Shown here: positions 28,343-37,803 of the stretch, one piece after another
Layout: every line of letters starts with the position of its first letter
How positions within the stretch are numbered: the stretch's first letter is position 1
NCBI GenBank assembly: GCA_019703815.1
Contig: AP023053.1
Coordinates: 420,995-484,994, forward strand
Direction of reading: 5' to 3'
Source: Thaumasiovibrio occultus
Lineage (GTDB): Bacteria > Pseudomonadota > Gammaproteobacteria > Enterobacterales > Vibrionaceae
Length of the DNA stretch: 64,000 bases
Program-made: the position numbers and the translations under genes
The notes under the pieces: model-generated
Databases searched by the model: none
Told to the model about the DNA's origin: nothing
What the model saw: only the letters and a program-made list of their open reading frames with translations

Positions 28343-28969
28343 TTTTCCAACCTTAAACCACCTTCTTTAGAAGGTGGTGATCGTTCTTTTGGGCTTTGCC
28401 CGAAGGACGCTCATGTTCAATATGTCCTCGTTTGTAACCAGCAAATCAAGGAGATAGAGAACATGAGCAGATATGAATCCGCCTCACATGTGTATTACAG
28501 ATGCCAGTATCATATAGTGTGGACTCCGAAGTATCGCCTGAAAATACTCAAGGGTAATTTAGGTAAGGAGTTATACAGAAGCATCTACGTATACAGCAAT
28601 ATGAAGAAATGTAAGGTTGTAGAGTTGAACGTTCAAATCGACCATGTTCATTTGGTCGTGAGACTACCACCGAGCCTGAGTATTTCAAGCTATATGGGTT
28701 TTATTAAAGGCCGTACAGCGATTAGGTTATTCAATAAATTTCCGTATTTGAGAAAGAAAAAGCTTTGGGGTAACAAGTTCTGGCAGCGAGGTTACTTCGT
28801 TGATTCGGTAGGAATGAACGAGGAAATTATTCGCAGATATGTCAGGCATCAAGATCGAGTGGGGAAGGAAGAAGAGGAGCGCCAAATGAAGCTAGGTATA
28901 GAGAATTAACAGTGAGCCCCCTTATAGGGGGCCATTCAAAGCCACCTGCTTTGCAGGTGGATCTTTACT
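28343..28969 (+). mobile_element. IS200-like insertion sequence, copy 2 (627 bp)
   Basis: It is identical to copy 1 (8817-9443) over 627 bases except position 28625 (T here, C at 9099). It has the same left and right end hairpins and the same orientation. Near-identity implies recent transposition. The flanks differ on both sides, which fixes the ends of the element. Confidence 0.93.
28463..28909 (+). CDS. tnpA: IS200-type Y1 (HUH) transposase TnpA, copy 2
   Basis: A 148-residue transposase with the same protein sequence as copy 1; the single base difference changes a leucine codon from CTG to TTG and is silent. The HUH motif DHVHLVV and the Tyr in RRYVRHQ are intact, so this copy should be active. 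The start has AAGGAGATA upstream. It is read in the same direction as the TrpB-like gene but lies beyond that gene's terminator. Confidence 0.95.
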   Translation: MSRYESASHVYYRCQYHIVWTPKYRLKILKGNLGKELYRSIYVYSNMKKCKVVELNVQIDHVHLVVRLPPSLSISSYMGFIKGRTAIRLFNKFPYLRKKKLWGNKFWQRGYFVDSVGMNEEIIRRYVRHQDRVGKEEEERQMKLGIEN

Positions 28970-29127
28970 TGTCGATTCACTATTTAACCAACGCAATTGC
29001 CTTATGGCGATAACTTCGACTCAGCCGCAAAATGACATTTCACCACTAGACAGAAAACCGCGTCAAAGCGCATCTTAATATCGATAAACTGCTAATTTGT
29101 CCTGCTCAAAGTTTCAAGGAGGATGTG

Positions 29128-29499
29128 GTGAGTAACATCATAGCGATAGCGACGATGGTCAAGCAGATGGTCGCAACAAGTAGCGATGCCTATGAGTATT
29201 TGGCTGATTCTGGATGGCTTGATGAGTTACCTCAAGAGCGTATTGCCGCGCTGTATGAGCAATATATCGACATTGCCAAATACCATATTGATAGCATGAT
29301 AGCCTTGTATGGTGAGCCGAGCTTTCACTTTGAGGACGGTCATTTCACTTCTTGGTTTCCTGAGGCACTTTATGGCAAAGCGTGGCGGATCGACGATAAA
29401 GTGGTGTTTGTCGCGGCTGAGCACCACGAACTCGATATGCCGATAGCGGTGGTCTTGGGCGCGGTCAGTCGCACTCAGTTGGATAAGTTGGCGATATAG
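29128..29499 (+). CDS. Hypothetical protein, about 123 residues
   Basis: I do not recognise this family. It is a mixed alpha/beta soluble protein, acidic, with helical N-terminal half (IIAIATMVKQMVATSSDAYEYL) and a C-terminal half rich in aromatic residues (HFEDGHFTSWFPEALYG). There is no signal peptide. AAGGAGGA ends 4 bases before the GTG at 29128; GTG 29125 is also possible. It lies between IS copy 2 and a SnoaL-like gene on the same strand. The strong ribosome site supports a real gene. Confidence 0.65.
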   Translation: MSNIIAIATMVKQMVATSSDAYEYLADSGWLDELPQERIAALYEQYIDIAKYHIDSMIALYGEPSFHFEDGHFTSWFPEALYGKAWRIDDKVVFVAAEHHELDMPIAVVLGAVSRTQLDKLAI

Positions 29500-29668
29500 C
29501 TCGCCATCTATTCCGTCATATCGAGCGCGCTGTTATATCACCAACCCGCAACGGTCGCTTTCTTTGACTGCATGGATGAATAGGGTGGCGCTATCCCAAT
29601 CTTTCAGTTTTTTTGTCGACAGCTTATGGCTGTCTTGATGTTCTTTGCGGAAATTAGGAAGTAAAACC

Positions 29669-30046
29669 GTGAACAAAATGGCTCATGTCAATCAGTTATG
29701 GACGCTATTTAGCGATGCCCAATATGAAGAAGCGAAAGGCTTATTTGCCCCGAATGTACGCGTTACGTGGCCGACAAGTCGTGAATATTATGAAACCGTG
29801 GATGCATTCATTGCGGTCAACGAGGTGTTTGGCGAACACTGGACTTTTGAGATAGTGGCATTGGAAGAAACCCTCTCGGGCAAGGTGATGTCAGTCGTCT
29901 ATGTGACGAAACCCGGCTGGCCCGATAGCTTTTATGCAACTAGCATTTTTACCTTTGCCGAGAATGTGATTGTATCGATGGACACGTTTTGGGCGTTTGA
30001 AGATAAGCAGCCTGAATGGCGCAAAGAGCTGAGCAAAGTTTATTAA
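29669..30046 (+). CDS. SnoaL/NTF2-like fold protein
   Basis: About 125 residues from GTG 29669, which follows AGGAAG by 5 bases; ATG 29678 and TTG 29645 are alternatives. The sequence reads as a small cone-shaped NTF2-like domain: LWTLFSDAQYEEAKGLFAPNVRVTWPTSREYY, then VDAFIAVNEVFGEHW and SIFTFAENVIVSMDTFWAF. Such proteins bind or isomerise small hydrophobic ligands; which one is not evident. No pathway neighbours are present. A bidirectional terminator follows. Confidence 0.7.
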   Translation: MNKMAHVNQLWTLFSDAQYEEAKGLFAPNVRVTWPTSREYYETVDAFIAVNEVFGEHWTFEIVALEETLSGKVMSVVYVTKPGWPDSFYATSIFTFAENVIVSMDTFWAFEDKQPEWRKELSKVY

Positions 30047-30088
30047 TAGCAAGTCTTGGTATGGTTTCAACGAAACAGCGAAACGAAA

Positions 30089-30120
30089 AAAGCCGAGCAT
30101 GCTGCTCGGCTTTGTGTTTT
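30089..30120. terminator. Bidirectional intrinsic terminator
   Basis: The stem AAAGCCGAGCA / TGCTCGGCTTT has A-run and T-run flanks and lies between the convergent SnoaL-like and acfD genes. Confidence 0.9.
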
Positions 30121-30136
30121 CAACGGCAAGTTGCGA

Positions 30137-33100
30137 TTAGAAGTAGTTTGCGGTCGGCAACGCCTTGATGGATAGCGGGCTGACTGCCGGCTTTCTTAGA
30201 CCCATTTCGGCGAGCACTTGACGGCCTTTGTCTGAAATACCACCGGAGTAAGACACGGTTCCCAACGCGCTGGTAGATGAGGACTCACCGACGTTCCATT
30301 GGTCAAAGAACTCACCCAAGTTAGCGCCAGTAAGGTACGAAGTACAAACCATCATCAGATCGCCACCAGATAGGCCTGTTGCGGCGGCACTACAGTAGTT
30401 TTTGCCGCTATCACCTTGCGCGTCGCCGCGGGCTTTACGGTGTGCCAGTTTGAACAGGTTCCATCCTTGATCCGCGCTATAGATCGCAGGAATTTCTTCC
30501 TCAGGATACCAAGTGTTGATATCAAAGTGGTCTTCTGCCCAGATCTTCAACTGACCAAACATCACCAAACGCATACCCGCATCACCGTGCGACCAAGCAT
30601 GCCCTTCATTTTCAGCTAACCAGCGTGGCGCTTTTTGAATGTCGGTGCGGATACGGTCCATTTGTGGGTTGTCATTTCGACCTTCCAGCTCTTGCATGTA
30701 AAGCGCCAAAATGTTGTTGGTCACTTCGGTCGAGCCAGTCGCACTGAATGGCGCTGCTGCTAAGTTATGGCCGGCTTCATGCCACAGTAGCCAATCATCC
30801 ATCGCATTGGTTGGAATGGTGTTGCGGCTGTTGTTATATGAAGAGCTCATCACTGGATAACCCGAGTGAGCGGCACCAATCGAGATCTGCACATCGTTAA
30901 CAAAGCGATGACGGAAACCATAGAGCTCAGCATAGGTAAAGCGGCGGTGATCGCCTTGAGCGCTCGTTTCATCCCTACCATAGAAATCACTGGCGGCATT
31001 TGCAAAGCGGTTCATGGCGGCGTTGAAGGTGTCGATCTGAGCAGGCGTATACGCTTTCACGTTATTGAGCGCAGTGGTGTATACGAAATGCCCTGTGTCG
31101 ATTTCCGCGATCTGCACTTGGGTTTGATCAGGTGCAATACTCCAGTTACCGTCTTGCCACAACGCCGCTTCGACGACATTGCTAAAACTGAACGTTGCAA
31201 TGCCGTTGCCAGCTAGCTGCGCATGAGGCTGAACATAAATCAGCCCACCATAAGGGACTATGACTTCAGTCGGCGTGCCTGCCGTGTGTTTGAACGACAT
31301 CTGCATCCGAGGTGGACGATTTAAGTTGGTTTCGTGTTGCGGTTTACCGGTTAAATCGTCAGCAAGCATCACAACGATGTTAGCATTCACATCGCCATCA
31401 ACAGTCACAAGCTCGTGTTGTTTCGCCCACAACCCAGTGGATTGCATATTGCCAGCAGAAAATGACACCTTGTTGCCTGTTGTGATGATGTCCACTGTGG
31501 CTGAGGTGCTTGCGCTGGTTGGACGCGATGGGTACTGGGTTGTATCGACCTTAATATCGTAATCCCAGAACGAACGGCCCAGCATCAAACGGGTGAGGGG
31601 CTTTTCCATGTAGTTCAGCGGGTAGCTAGGGTTCATGTAACCCGCTAGTTCGCCTTCATCTGCACCATGAATCATGCCGACTTCAACCAGCTTGTTCATC
31701 ATTTCAGTAGGGCATTGATCCACTCCACCTTGGTGAACATCTTGGGTGTAACAGTTGAGGTAATTGACCAGCGTTTCAAAGCCAAGCTCGTCTTGCACCT
31801 TATCGTCATACTCATACTGGTTGTCATTCCACAGCCATACCGATAGGTTGTCGTAGGTTTGGTTAAGATCGCCGACCGATAAACGAGTACCTTGGGTGCC
31901 GCCAGTGCGATAGTAGATCTCGTGCTGCGCCATGGACTCAATCGCCGTTCCTAGATTTGCGGCTTTGATCATGCTCGGTACGTCAACGTCGTAGCGATCA
32001 AAGTCTGGACGACCATAGTTACCGCGTTGAATGCGCTGATGACCCGGGCGGAATTCAATACAGTTGAACTCGTACGGGTAGTCGTCGGTACAGACAGGCG
32101 TTCCTGGGAACTCGCGTTGCAGCTGTTCAATCGCGTATTGTTTCGAACGTTCAGAGGAAACGAAAATCTGAGCAAATTGCTCAGTGGTCACCACTTCACC
32201 TTTATTGTTTGTGGTGGTGACTTCGTATTTCGGTACGTAGAGCTCTTTACCGACCATCGCCGACGGTGGTGCCCATGTTACTTTGCCATCTTCATCGACG
32301 GTATATAGCGGGGTGTCGCCATCCAGATCGTCGAAACGTTCAATTACAACCATATCGTGTTGCGTTTCGACATGGACGTTTGGTTTAACGCCAGGACCAT
32401 GACAGTAGTAGCTCGAACCACAGTTAGATTGGTTAGTCACCGCAACGTTTTGACCACCGAGACTAATACCCGCGGCATCGGCGAGACGACCGATTGGCTC
32501 GGGGTTTACCGCTTCGATGGCATCCATAAAGACGATGCTACCACCTTGGTTGAGGTAGTGGATCAGCGCGGTGATATCATCTGTGCTGAGTTTTGGCTGC
32601 TCAAGATCGGCAATAAAGCGGCTGGTTTGACCGTCACCGAGTACTTTCGGTTCATAGGCTTGCAGTACCAGCAGTGGCACGCTTTCAGGGGTGATCCCGG
32701 TAAACTGGTTATAGTCATACGACTGAACGTTGTTGAAACCATAGCTATCGGCGATAAAGAAGTCATACGCCAAACCGTGGGATACGTTGGCAACCGCCAT
32801 GCGACCTGTCGTAATGTTGGTGCCAATCGTGGTGGCTTCAGGGCTCAACCAATTGAACAAGTTAGTGAAAAATCGCTGCATGTTACCGTTATCAGAGCGC
32901 GGATCATCTGCAGTTACGTTCGGGGTTACGCAAAGCTTATTGTCGCTATCGACGCTTAACTCGCGATGTGAGTTAGCCCAATAGTTATCAGGGCAAGACA
33001 GGATTGATGGGTAGAGGCTGTTGCCCATAAATACCACGTTACCTGCACCAATTTCACCATTGGTAACAAATGGGAAGCCGTAAGTGGCCGTGTCACTGGT

Positions 33101-34540
33101 CACCAAAGGAACTGGCGGCATCGCAAACTTAGGGCGTGCAGGATCGACGGTAACATGCGGTTTACCTTCGCGCGTCCATGCTTGTGGTTCACCAAAACCG
33201 ATACGGCGGTTGATATCTGAACGTGGCATCATTACTGGGAAGGCACGGTTAGACATATTCAGCGCGCGCATGGCGCGGGTGTAGCCCGTCGCTGAGTAGA
33301 AAGCTTGGTTATCGTTGAAAACGTGGAAAGTGTTGACGCCTTTAAAGATGTCATTCAGCGCATCAGTGACATAAGTGTCGCTGAAGGTGGAGTACATTTC
33401 GATATTATCGAAAATGTAAAATGCTGGTTTCAGCGCAGCATCAATTTCAGCGGTCAAACCTTGCTCAAACTGCGCGGTGAATTCATTTGGGATCGGCATG
33501 CCGTTATCGAGCAAGCCACCATTAGGTAAGTTGAGGTTAATCAACTCATTGATCACGTTCGGATAGCCGCTGAATACGTTATGAACATTATCACTAATGT
33601 TAAGTGTGTTCCCTTCGTAGCGCCCGTAGCGTTCCAGTAAGGTTTGAATGTTGGCTTTAACGACTTTGTTATCGCTCACATCGGTAAGCTTGTAATCGAC
33701 TTGATTTCCTTTCACGCTACCGAAGGTAAAGGTATCAATACCGAAGGTGATCTCATCACCCCAAAGGTAATCGAATTTACCGTCGTTATCGGTTGTGCCG
33801 CGCGAATTGGCTGAAAAGTAGTCTACGCCCGCGATAGGTTTGCCATTGGCATCACGCAAAATACCTTCACTGAGTACTTGCGAGTCGGCGGATGGTTTAT
33901 ATTCCAGTGTGCTTTCTGCCGTGATGGATACGAAGTCATCATTAAGATCGTTATCACCCCCTGATACTACCGGCGCGAGATCGTTATCAACGTGCGAGCT
34001 TGGCGCTTTGTCAACTTCGTCGGTAGCCTCTTCTTCTTTTACGTTGAGAAAGGCTTCGACCGCATCGTTGTCATTCAGCTTTTGATAGATATCGGCAATG
34101 TCGATGCTGTCGAACTCATCTAAGCAAATTTCGTTCGCCGCATCGCAAGTATCAATCGATTGCAAAACCTTAGTTGCATTTTCAGTGTGCAGTGAGGCGA
34201 GATCAAAGAGGCCATTAAATGGTTTATCTTTTGAATAAGTTGGTGCCTCAAACTCACCTAAAGTGATGGAATCAAACTGACAGCTAAAGTGGGTTTCTTC
34301 TTCGACGTTAAACTCAGTCGTTGTGTCGAGCGGTTGACCGTTACAAACAACATCGCCAGAGATGATCTTTCCTGACGCGGTTAATTTACTGGCGTAGACG
34401 ACCGGTTCTGGGTCAGGTGTCGGTTCCGGTGTTGGAATTGAAGGCGGTGAGGTTGGTTTTTCATTAGGGATCCAAGCCTCAGTATTACAACCTGATAGCG
34501 CTAAAGCGATCATCGAGGAGAGCAATAACTTCTTGTGCAT
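30137..34540 (-). CDS. acfD: AcfD/SslE-type M60-like metalloprotease lipoprotein
   Basis: A 1467-residue surface lipoprotein. The signal peptide ends in the lipobox LSGC (Cys18), followed by a Pro-rich linker (PTSPPSIPTPEPTPDPEP). Long Ig-like and adhesin-like regions follow. The C-terminal third is an M60-like (enhancin) peptidase with WHEAGHN; the HExxH motif is at residues 1254-1258 and Glu1272 is a likely third zinc ligand. It matches V. cholerae AcfD (about 1520 residues) and E. coli SslE, mucin-degrading proteins usually exported by the type II secretion system. No acfABC or secretion genes are adjacent. The promoter lies in the AT-rich gap 34541-35039. Confidence 0.93.
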   Translation of the reverse strand: MHKKLLLSSMIALALSGCNTEAWIPNEKPTSPPSIPTPEPTPDPEPVVYASKLTASGKIISGDVVCNGQPLDTTTEFNVEEETHFSCQFDSITLGEFEAPTYSKDKPFNGLFDLASLHTENATKVLQSIDTCDAANEICLDEFDSIDIADIYQKLNDNDAVEAFLNVKEEEATDEVDKAPSSHVDNDLAPVVSGGDNDLNDDFVSITAESTLEYKPSADSQVLSEGILRDANGKPIAGVDYFSANSRGTTDNDGKFDYLWGDEITFGIDTFTFGSVKGNQVDYKLTDVSDNKVVKANIQTLLERYGRYEGNTLNISDNVHNVFSGYPNVINELINLNLPNGGLLDNGMPIPNEFTAQFEQGLTAEIDAALKPAFYIFDNIEMYSTFSDTYVTDALNDIFKGVNTFHVFNDNQAFYSATGYTRAMRALNMSNRAFPVMMPRSDINRRIGFGEPQAWTREGKPHVTVDPARPKFAMPPVPLVTSDTATYGFPFVTNGEIGAGNVVFMGNSLYPSILSCPDNYWANSHRELSVDSDNKLCVTPNVTADDPRSDNGNMQRFFTNLFNWLSPEATTIGTNITTGRMAVANVSHGLAYDFFIADSYGFNNVQSYDYNQFTGITPESVPLLVLQAYEPKVLGDGQTSRFIADLEQPKLSTDDITALIHYLNQGGSIVFMDAIEAVNPEPIGRLADAAGISLGGQNVAVTNQSNCGSSYYCHGPGVKPNVHVETQHDMVVIERFDDLDGDTPLYTVDEDGKVTWAPPSAMVGKELYVPKYEVTTTNNKGEVVTTEQFAQIFVSSERSKQYAIEQLQREFPGTPVCTDDYPYEFNCIEFRPGHQRIQRGNYGRPDFDRYDVDVPSMIKAANLGTAIESMAQHEIYYRTGGTQGTRLSVGDLNQTYDNLSVWLWNDNQYEYDDKVQDELGFETLVNYLNCYTQDVHQGGVDQCPTEMMNKLVEVGMIHGADEGELAGYMNPSYPLNYMEKPLTRLMLGRSFWDYDIKVDTTQYPSRPTSASTSATVDIITTGNKVSFSAGNMQSTGLWAKQHELVTVDGDVNANIVVMLADDLTGKPQHETNLNRPPRMQMSFKHTAGTPTEVIVPYGGLIYVQPHAQLAGNGIATFSFSNVVEAALWQDGNWSIAPDQTQVQIAEIDTGHFVYTTALNNVKAYTPAQIDTFNAAMNRFANAASDFYGRDETSAQGDHRRFTYAELYGFRHRFVNDVQISIGAAHSGYPVMSSSYNNSRNTIPTNAMDDWLLWHEAGHNLAAAPFSATGSTEVTNNILALYMQELEGRNDNPQMDRIRTDIQKAPRWLAENEGHAWSHGDAGMRLVMFGQLKIWAEDHFDINTWYPEEEIPAIYSADQGWNLFKLAHRKARGDAQGDSGKNYCSAAATGLSGGDLMMVCTSYLTGANLGEFFDQWNVGESSSTSALGTVSYSGGISDKGRQVLAEMGLRKPAVSPLSIKALPTANYF

Positions 34541-35039
34541 TTTATTCTCTATTTGTAAGAATTGTTATTATAAATGGCGATTTATTCTTCATATAACAGA
34601 GCAGTTATGACAAATAGCCAATTTCACAGCATGTTATGCGTCATTAGCACAGGTGTAAATCTAAGTATTAATAAAATAATCAAAAGGTATGACTGTGATT
34701 CAATAAATGGAATAAGTTGGCAATATTGACTCAATCATTGGCGTCTTTACTTCACTGAGAACAACTTATGGTCTGATGGTTTGTTCGCAATATAATTGAG
34801 CTGATGATCATAAAAATAGAGTTATTGCACTAAGTTGAAGGATTAAGTCGTAAGGCTTGTAATTTCAACGTAAGCGCTAGAAAGTGAAAGCTTCTGGCGA
34901 GATCCTGAGAGGTTGAGATAAACGTAAACCAGAAGCGCAATGACAAACGGTACGTCAATCGCTCTATTTAATTGGTAACAACAACCGGAATTGGACTATT
35001 CCGGCTTTGCTGATCGCTCCACGAGGTGCAACGTTCACG
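34541..35039. other. Upstream region of acfD and 3' end of serA
   Basis: About 500 bases, AT-rich next to acfD (34541-34860). It should contain the acfD promoter. The only clear structure is the serA-side hairpin at 34976-35004. No gene is supported. Confidence 0.5.
34976..35004 (-). terminator. Probable terminator of serA
   Basis: On the minus strand CCGGAAT / ATTCCGG forms a hairpin 35 bases after the serA stop, followed by the broken T tract TTGTTGTT. Confidence 0.6.
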
Positions 35040-36224
35040 TTACTCATAGCTGGCATCGAGATAGCGCACTTTCATTACTGCATCTAATTCCACAATAGCA
35101 TCGAGTACGTCTTGTTCGACGATACACTCAGTATCTAAAATATTGTAGGCAATGTTATCGCGGCTTTTGTTGATCATATCGCTGACATTGATTTGGTGAT
35201 CGGCCAATATCGACAACACATTACTTAGTACCCCGGGTACGTTGTGATTACAAAGAGTGATCCTGTGTCCAGTGCTTGGCGGTAGCGCGGTGCTGGGAAA
35301 ATTGACTGAATTGGTGATATTCCCCAGAGCGAGAAATTCGCGCAGCTGCTCTGCGGCCATCACTGCGCAATTTTGCTCAGCTTCAATCGTGCTCGCACCT
35401 AAGTGTGGCATGCTGATCACTTTGTCACGCTGCTGGAGCTCTGGTGCGGGAAAATCGTGGATGTATTTGCTGATCACGCCTTGCTCTATAGCATCGAGCA
35501 GAGCGTGATTATCGACGATCTCGCCACGCGCAAAGTTGACAACGACGGCGCCGGGTTTCACCTTGGCCAACGTTGCCGCGTTTAATAGGCCGATAGTTTG
35601 GGGGAGAGCAGGAACATGCAAGGTAATAAAATCCGCATGTTGTAGCAGGCTCTCTAAGCTTTCCATTCGGGTGACACTGCTTGGTAAACGCCAAGCGGCA
35701 TCGACCGAAATCGCCGGGTCAAAACCAATGACGTTCATGCCTAAATCGAGTCCGCTGGATGCGACGCTGGCACCAATGGCGCCTAAGCCAACCACCCCAA
35801 GGGTTTTTCCTTTCAGCTCAACCCCTTTAAATGCTTTCTTATTGGCTTCGACTTGCTGGGCAAAGTCGGCGTCGTTTTCCTCTCTATCAAGTTGCTGCAC
35901 ATAGTGCATCCCTTCAGCGATACCACGACAGCCTAATAGCAGTGCGGTGATGACTAACTCTTTGACTGCATTAGCATTCGCGCCGGGGGTGTTAAATACC
36001 ACAATGCCTTGTTTTGAGCAGTGTTCGATGGGCACATTATTGGTACCTGCACCCGCGCGTGCTATCGCAAGGAGATTAGCAGTGCAGTCGCTCTCGGTCA
36101 GTGTGTGGCTGCGTAGTAATAGTGCATCAGGGGTTTCGTATTGCTCGGAGATCGAGAAGGTGTGTTCAGGCAGAGATTGCAACCCCAGCGGGGAAATGTG
36201 GTTGTAAGTTCTGATCGTAAACAT
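35040..36224 (-). CDS. serA: D-3-phosphoglycerate dehydrogenase
   Basis: A 394-residue D-isomer 2-hydroxyacid dehydrogenase with NAD-binding motif GVVGLGAIGAS, active-site region NFARGEIVDNHALLDAI and PHLGASTIEAE with catalytic His, and a C-terminal ACT domain (ITLCNHNVPGVLSNVLSIL) that senses serine. It catalyses the first step of serine synthesis. GAGAGG lies 6 bases before ATG 36224; the longer frame up to 36344 overlaps serC and is not real. serC is upstream on the same strand, with an intrinsic terminator in the 92-base gap. A serine-synthesis pair is clear. Confidence 0.93.
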   Translation of the reverse strand: MFTIRTYNHISPLGLQSLPEHTFSISEQYETPDALLLRSHTLTESDCTANLLAIARAGAGTNNVPIEHCSKQGIVVFNTPGANANAVKELVITALLLGCRGIAEGMHYVQQLDREENDADFAQQVEANKKAFKGVELKGKTLGVVGLGAIGASVASSGLDLGMNVIGFDPAISVDAAWRLPSSVTRMESLESLLQHADFITLHVPALPQTIGLLNAATLAKVKPGAVVVNFARGEIVDNHALLDAIEQGVISKYIHDFPAPELQQRDKVISMPHLGASTIEAEQNCAVMAAEQLREFLALGNITNSVNFPSTALPPSTGHRITLCNHNVPGVLSNVLSILADHQINVSDMINKSRDNIAYNILDTECIVEQDVLDAIVELDAVMKVRYLDASYE

Positions 36225-36251
36225 ATTCATCCTCTCGTTATGTCGTTGCAA

Positions 36252-36266
36252 AGGGTGATTTGCACC
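36252..36266 (-). promoter_or_regulatory. Second hairpin in the serC-serA gap
   Basis: GGGTG CAAAT CACCC on the minus strand, between the intercistronic terminator and the serA ribosome site. With the terminator it resembles an attenuator-like leader, but no leader peptide is evident. Confidence 0.4.
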
Positions 36267-36283
36267 CGAAGCAACGCAGATAT

Positions 36284-36310
36284 AAAAAAGGCGCAGAGTG
36301 TGTCTGCGCC
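36284..36310 (-). terminator. Intrinsic terminator between serC and serA
   Basis: On the minus strand GGCGCAGA / TCTGCGCC with a 5-base loop is followed by TTTTTTATA, only 6 bases after the serC stop and 60 bases before serA. Either it limits serA read-through or serA has its own promoter. Confidence 0.88.
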
Positions 36311-36316
36311 TAGGGA

Positions 36317-37432
36317 TTATTGTGCTACTTGCTGGTAAGCCCATTCTAACCAGGGGAGTAGGGCTTTAAGATCTGCCGTCTCGACCGTACTGCCACACCA
36401 AATTCGCAACCCGGCTGGCGCGTCGCGATACGCACCAATATCAAAGGCGACCTGGTGCTGCTCAAGCAGTTTGATCAGCGCTTTCACTTCATCAGGTTTG
36501 AGCTTGAGCGTAAAACACGCGCTGGTGTTAGAGCGTGTGGTGGGATCGCTTGCAAGAAAATCAATCCACTCATTTTTCTCAACAAAGTCTGACAGCACCG
36601 CAAGGTTGTCTTCCGAGCGCTGGATAGCAGCGTCGAGCCCGCCAATAGAAACCACCCAATCAAGGGCGTCTTGGTAATCTGCAACACATAGCATAGATGG
36701 GGTGTTGATGGTTGCACCTTCGAAAATACCTTCAATTAACTTTTGATTGCTGGTAAGACGGAAAATTTTCGGCAGTGGCCACGCCGGTTGATAGGATTCT
36801 AAACGCGCAACCGCTTTTGGACTGAGCACGATCACGCCGTGCGCCCCTTCGCCACCAAGCACTTTTTGCCAACTGAAGGTGATCACGTCCAACTTTTCCC
36901 ACGGCATTGGCATTGCGAAGACAGCCGAAGTCGCATCGCAAATAGTCAGCCCATCGCGATCGTCAGCAATCCAATCAGCGTTGTTGACCTTGACGCCAGA
37001 GGTGGTGCCGTTCCAAGTAAACACGATATCGTGGGTGGGATTGGTCTGGCTGAAATCGGGCAGTTCGCCATATTCAGCGACAAAAGTACGGGTGTCAGCC
37101 AACTTAAGCTGCTTGGTGATATCGGTCAGCCACTCTTTACCGAAAGATTCCCACGCGCAAATATCGACAGGGCGTTCACCTAGCAGGTTCCACATCGCCA
37201 TTTCCATCGCGCCAGTATCGGACGCCGGCACGATCCCTACGCGGTAATCTGCCGGTAAACCCAAGATGGATTTGGTGTCGTCGATGGCTTTTTGTAGCGC
37301 GGCTTTACCAATGGCGGCGCGGTGCGAGCGACCTAGCGTTGAAGTATCAAGGGTGGCGAGATCATACCCGGGACGCTTGGCACAAGGGCCAGAAGAAAAG
37401 TTGGGATTGGCGGGTTTTGTTTCCGGTGTCAT
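36317..37432 (-). CDS. serC: Phosphoserine aminotransferase, alphaproteobacterial/Methanosarcina type
   Basis: A 371-residue PLP aminotransferase of the second SerC clade (serC_2 type): [71 protein letters not shown], the PLP lysine in FSWQKVLGG, and [10 protein letters not shown]. Typical enterobacterial and Vibrio SerC proteins are of the other clade (about 360 residues, starting with a NFSAGPA motif). This clade is common in alphaproteobacteria and some archaea, which suggests lateral transfer. It converts 3-phosphohydroxypyruvate to phosphoserine. AGGATGA lies before the ATG. It is paired with serA downstream. Confidence 0.92.
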   Translation of the reverse strand: MTPETKPANPNFSSGPCAKRPGYDLATLDTSTLGRSHRAAIGKAALQKAIDDTKSILGLPADYRVGIVPASDTGAMEMAMWNLLGERPVDICAWESFGKEWLTDITKQLKLADTRTFVAEYGELPDFSQTNPTHDIVFTWNGTTSGVKVNNADWIADDRDGLTICDATSAVFAMPMPWEKLDVITFSWQKVLGGEGAHGVIVLSPKAVARLESYQPAWPLPKIFRLTSNQKLIEGIFEGATINTPSMLCVADYQDALDWVVSIGGLDAAIQRSEDNLAVLSDFVEKNEWIDFLASDPTTRSNTSACFTLKLKPDEVKALIKLLEQHQVAFDIGAYRDAPAGLRIWCGSTVETADLKALLPWLEWAYQQVAQ

Positions 37433-37803
37433 ATATCATCCTGATGTAAAGTAATGAGCCAAACCGTCATGTTGATATTCAAAGTAGTGTTAAAGCGGCA
37501 CGACGATTGGTGATAGGCATAAACAGGTTAGCTTCCTTATTTGTTTATTAACCCATCACATAAAGTTAAAAAAACATACACCTAAACACCGTTATGCTCA
37601 AGACTCAGCCTTGTGCCAACGCTTACTCAATTCACGCTGTTGCTTTCGATGATCTTCAAAAGTAACAGGCACATTCGATGCACGAATGCAGAGCGCCTGA
37701 CAGGCAACGAGCAGGGCTCGGTCTACCCAAGCCCTAATGAAAATCGCTTATCGCTGAACATCAGCGCCGAAGATCCAGCGCAGGACTTAACCCAGTGTAG
37801 AAG
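37433..37803. other. Intergenic region upstream of serC
   Basis: About 370 bases, containing the serC promoter and the 3' side of the DUF4332 gene. A 64-codon plus-strand frame at 37613 has no ribosome site or family features and is not called. Confidence 0.5.

Noticed and set aside
30416-33529. Several plus-strand frames opposite acfD
   Set aside because: They lie antisense within a long, well-supported lipoprotein gene and have no ribosome sites or family motifs.
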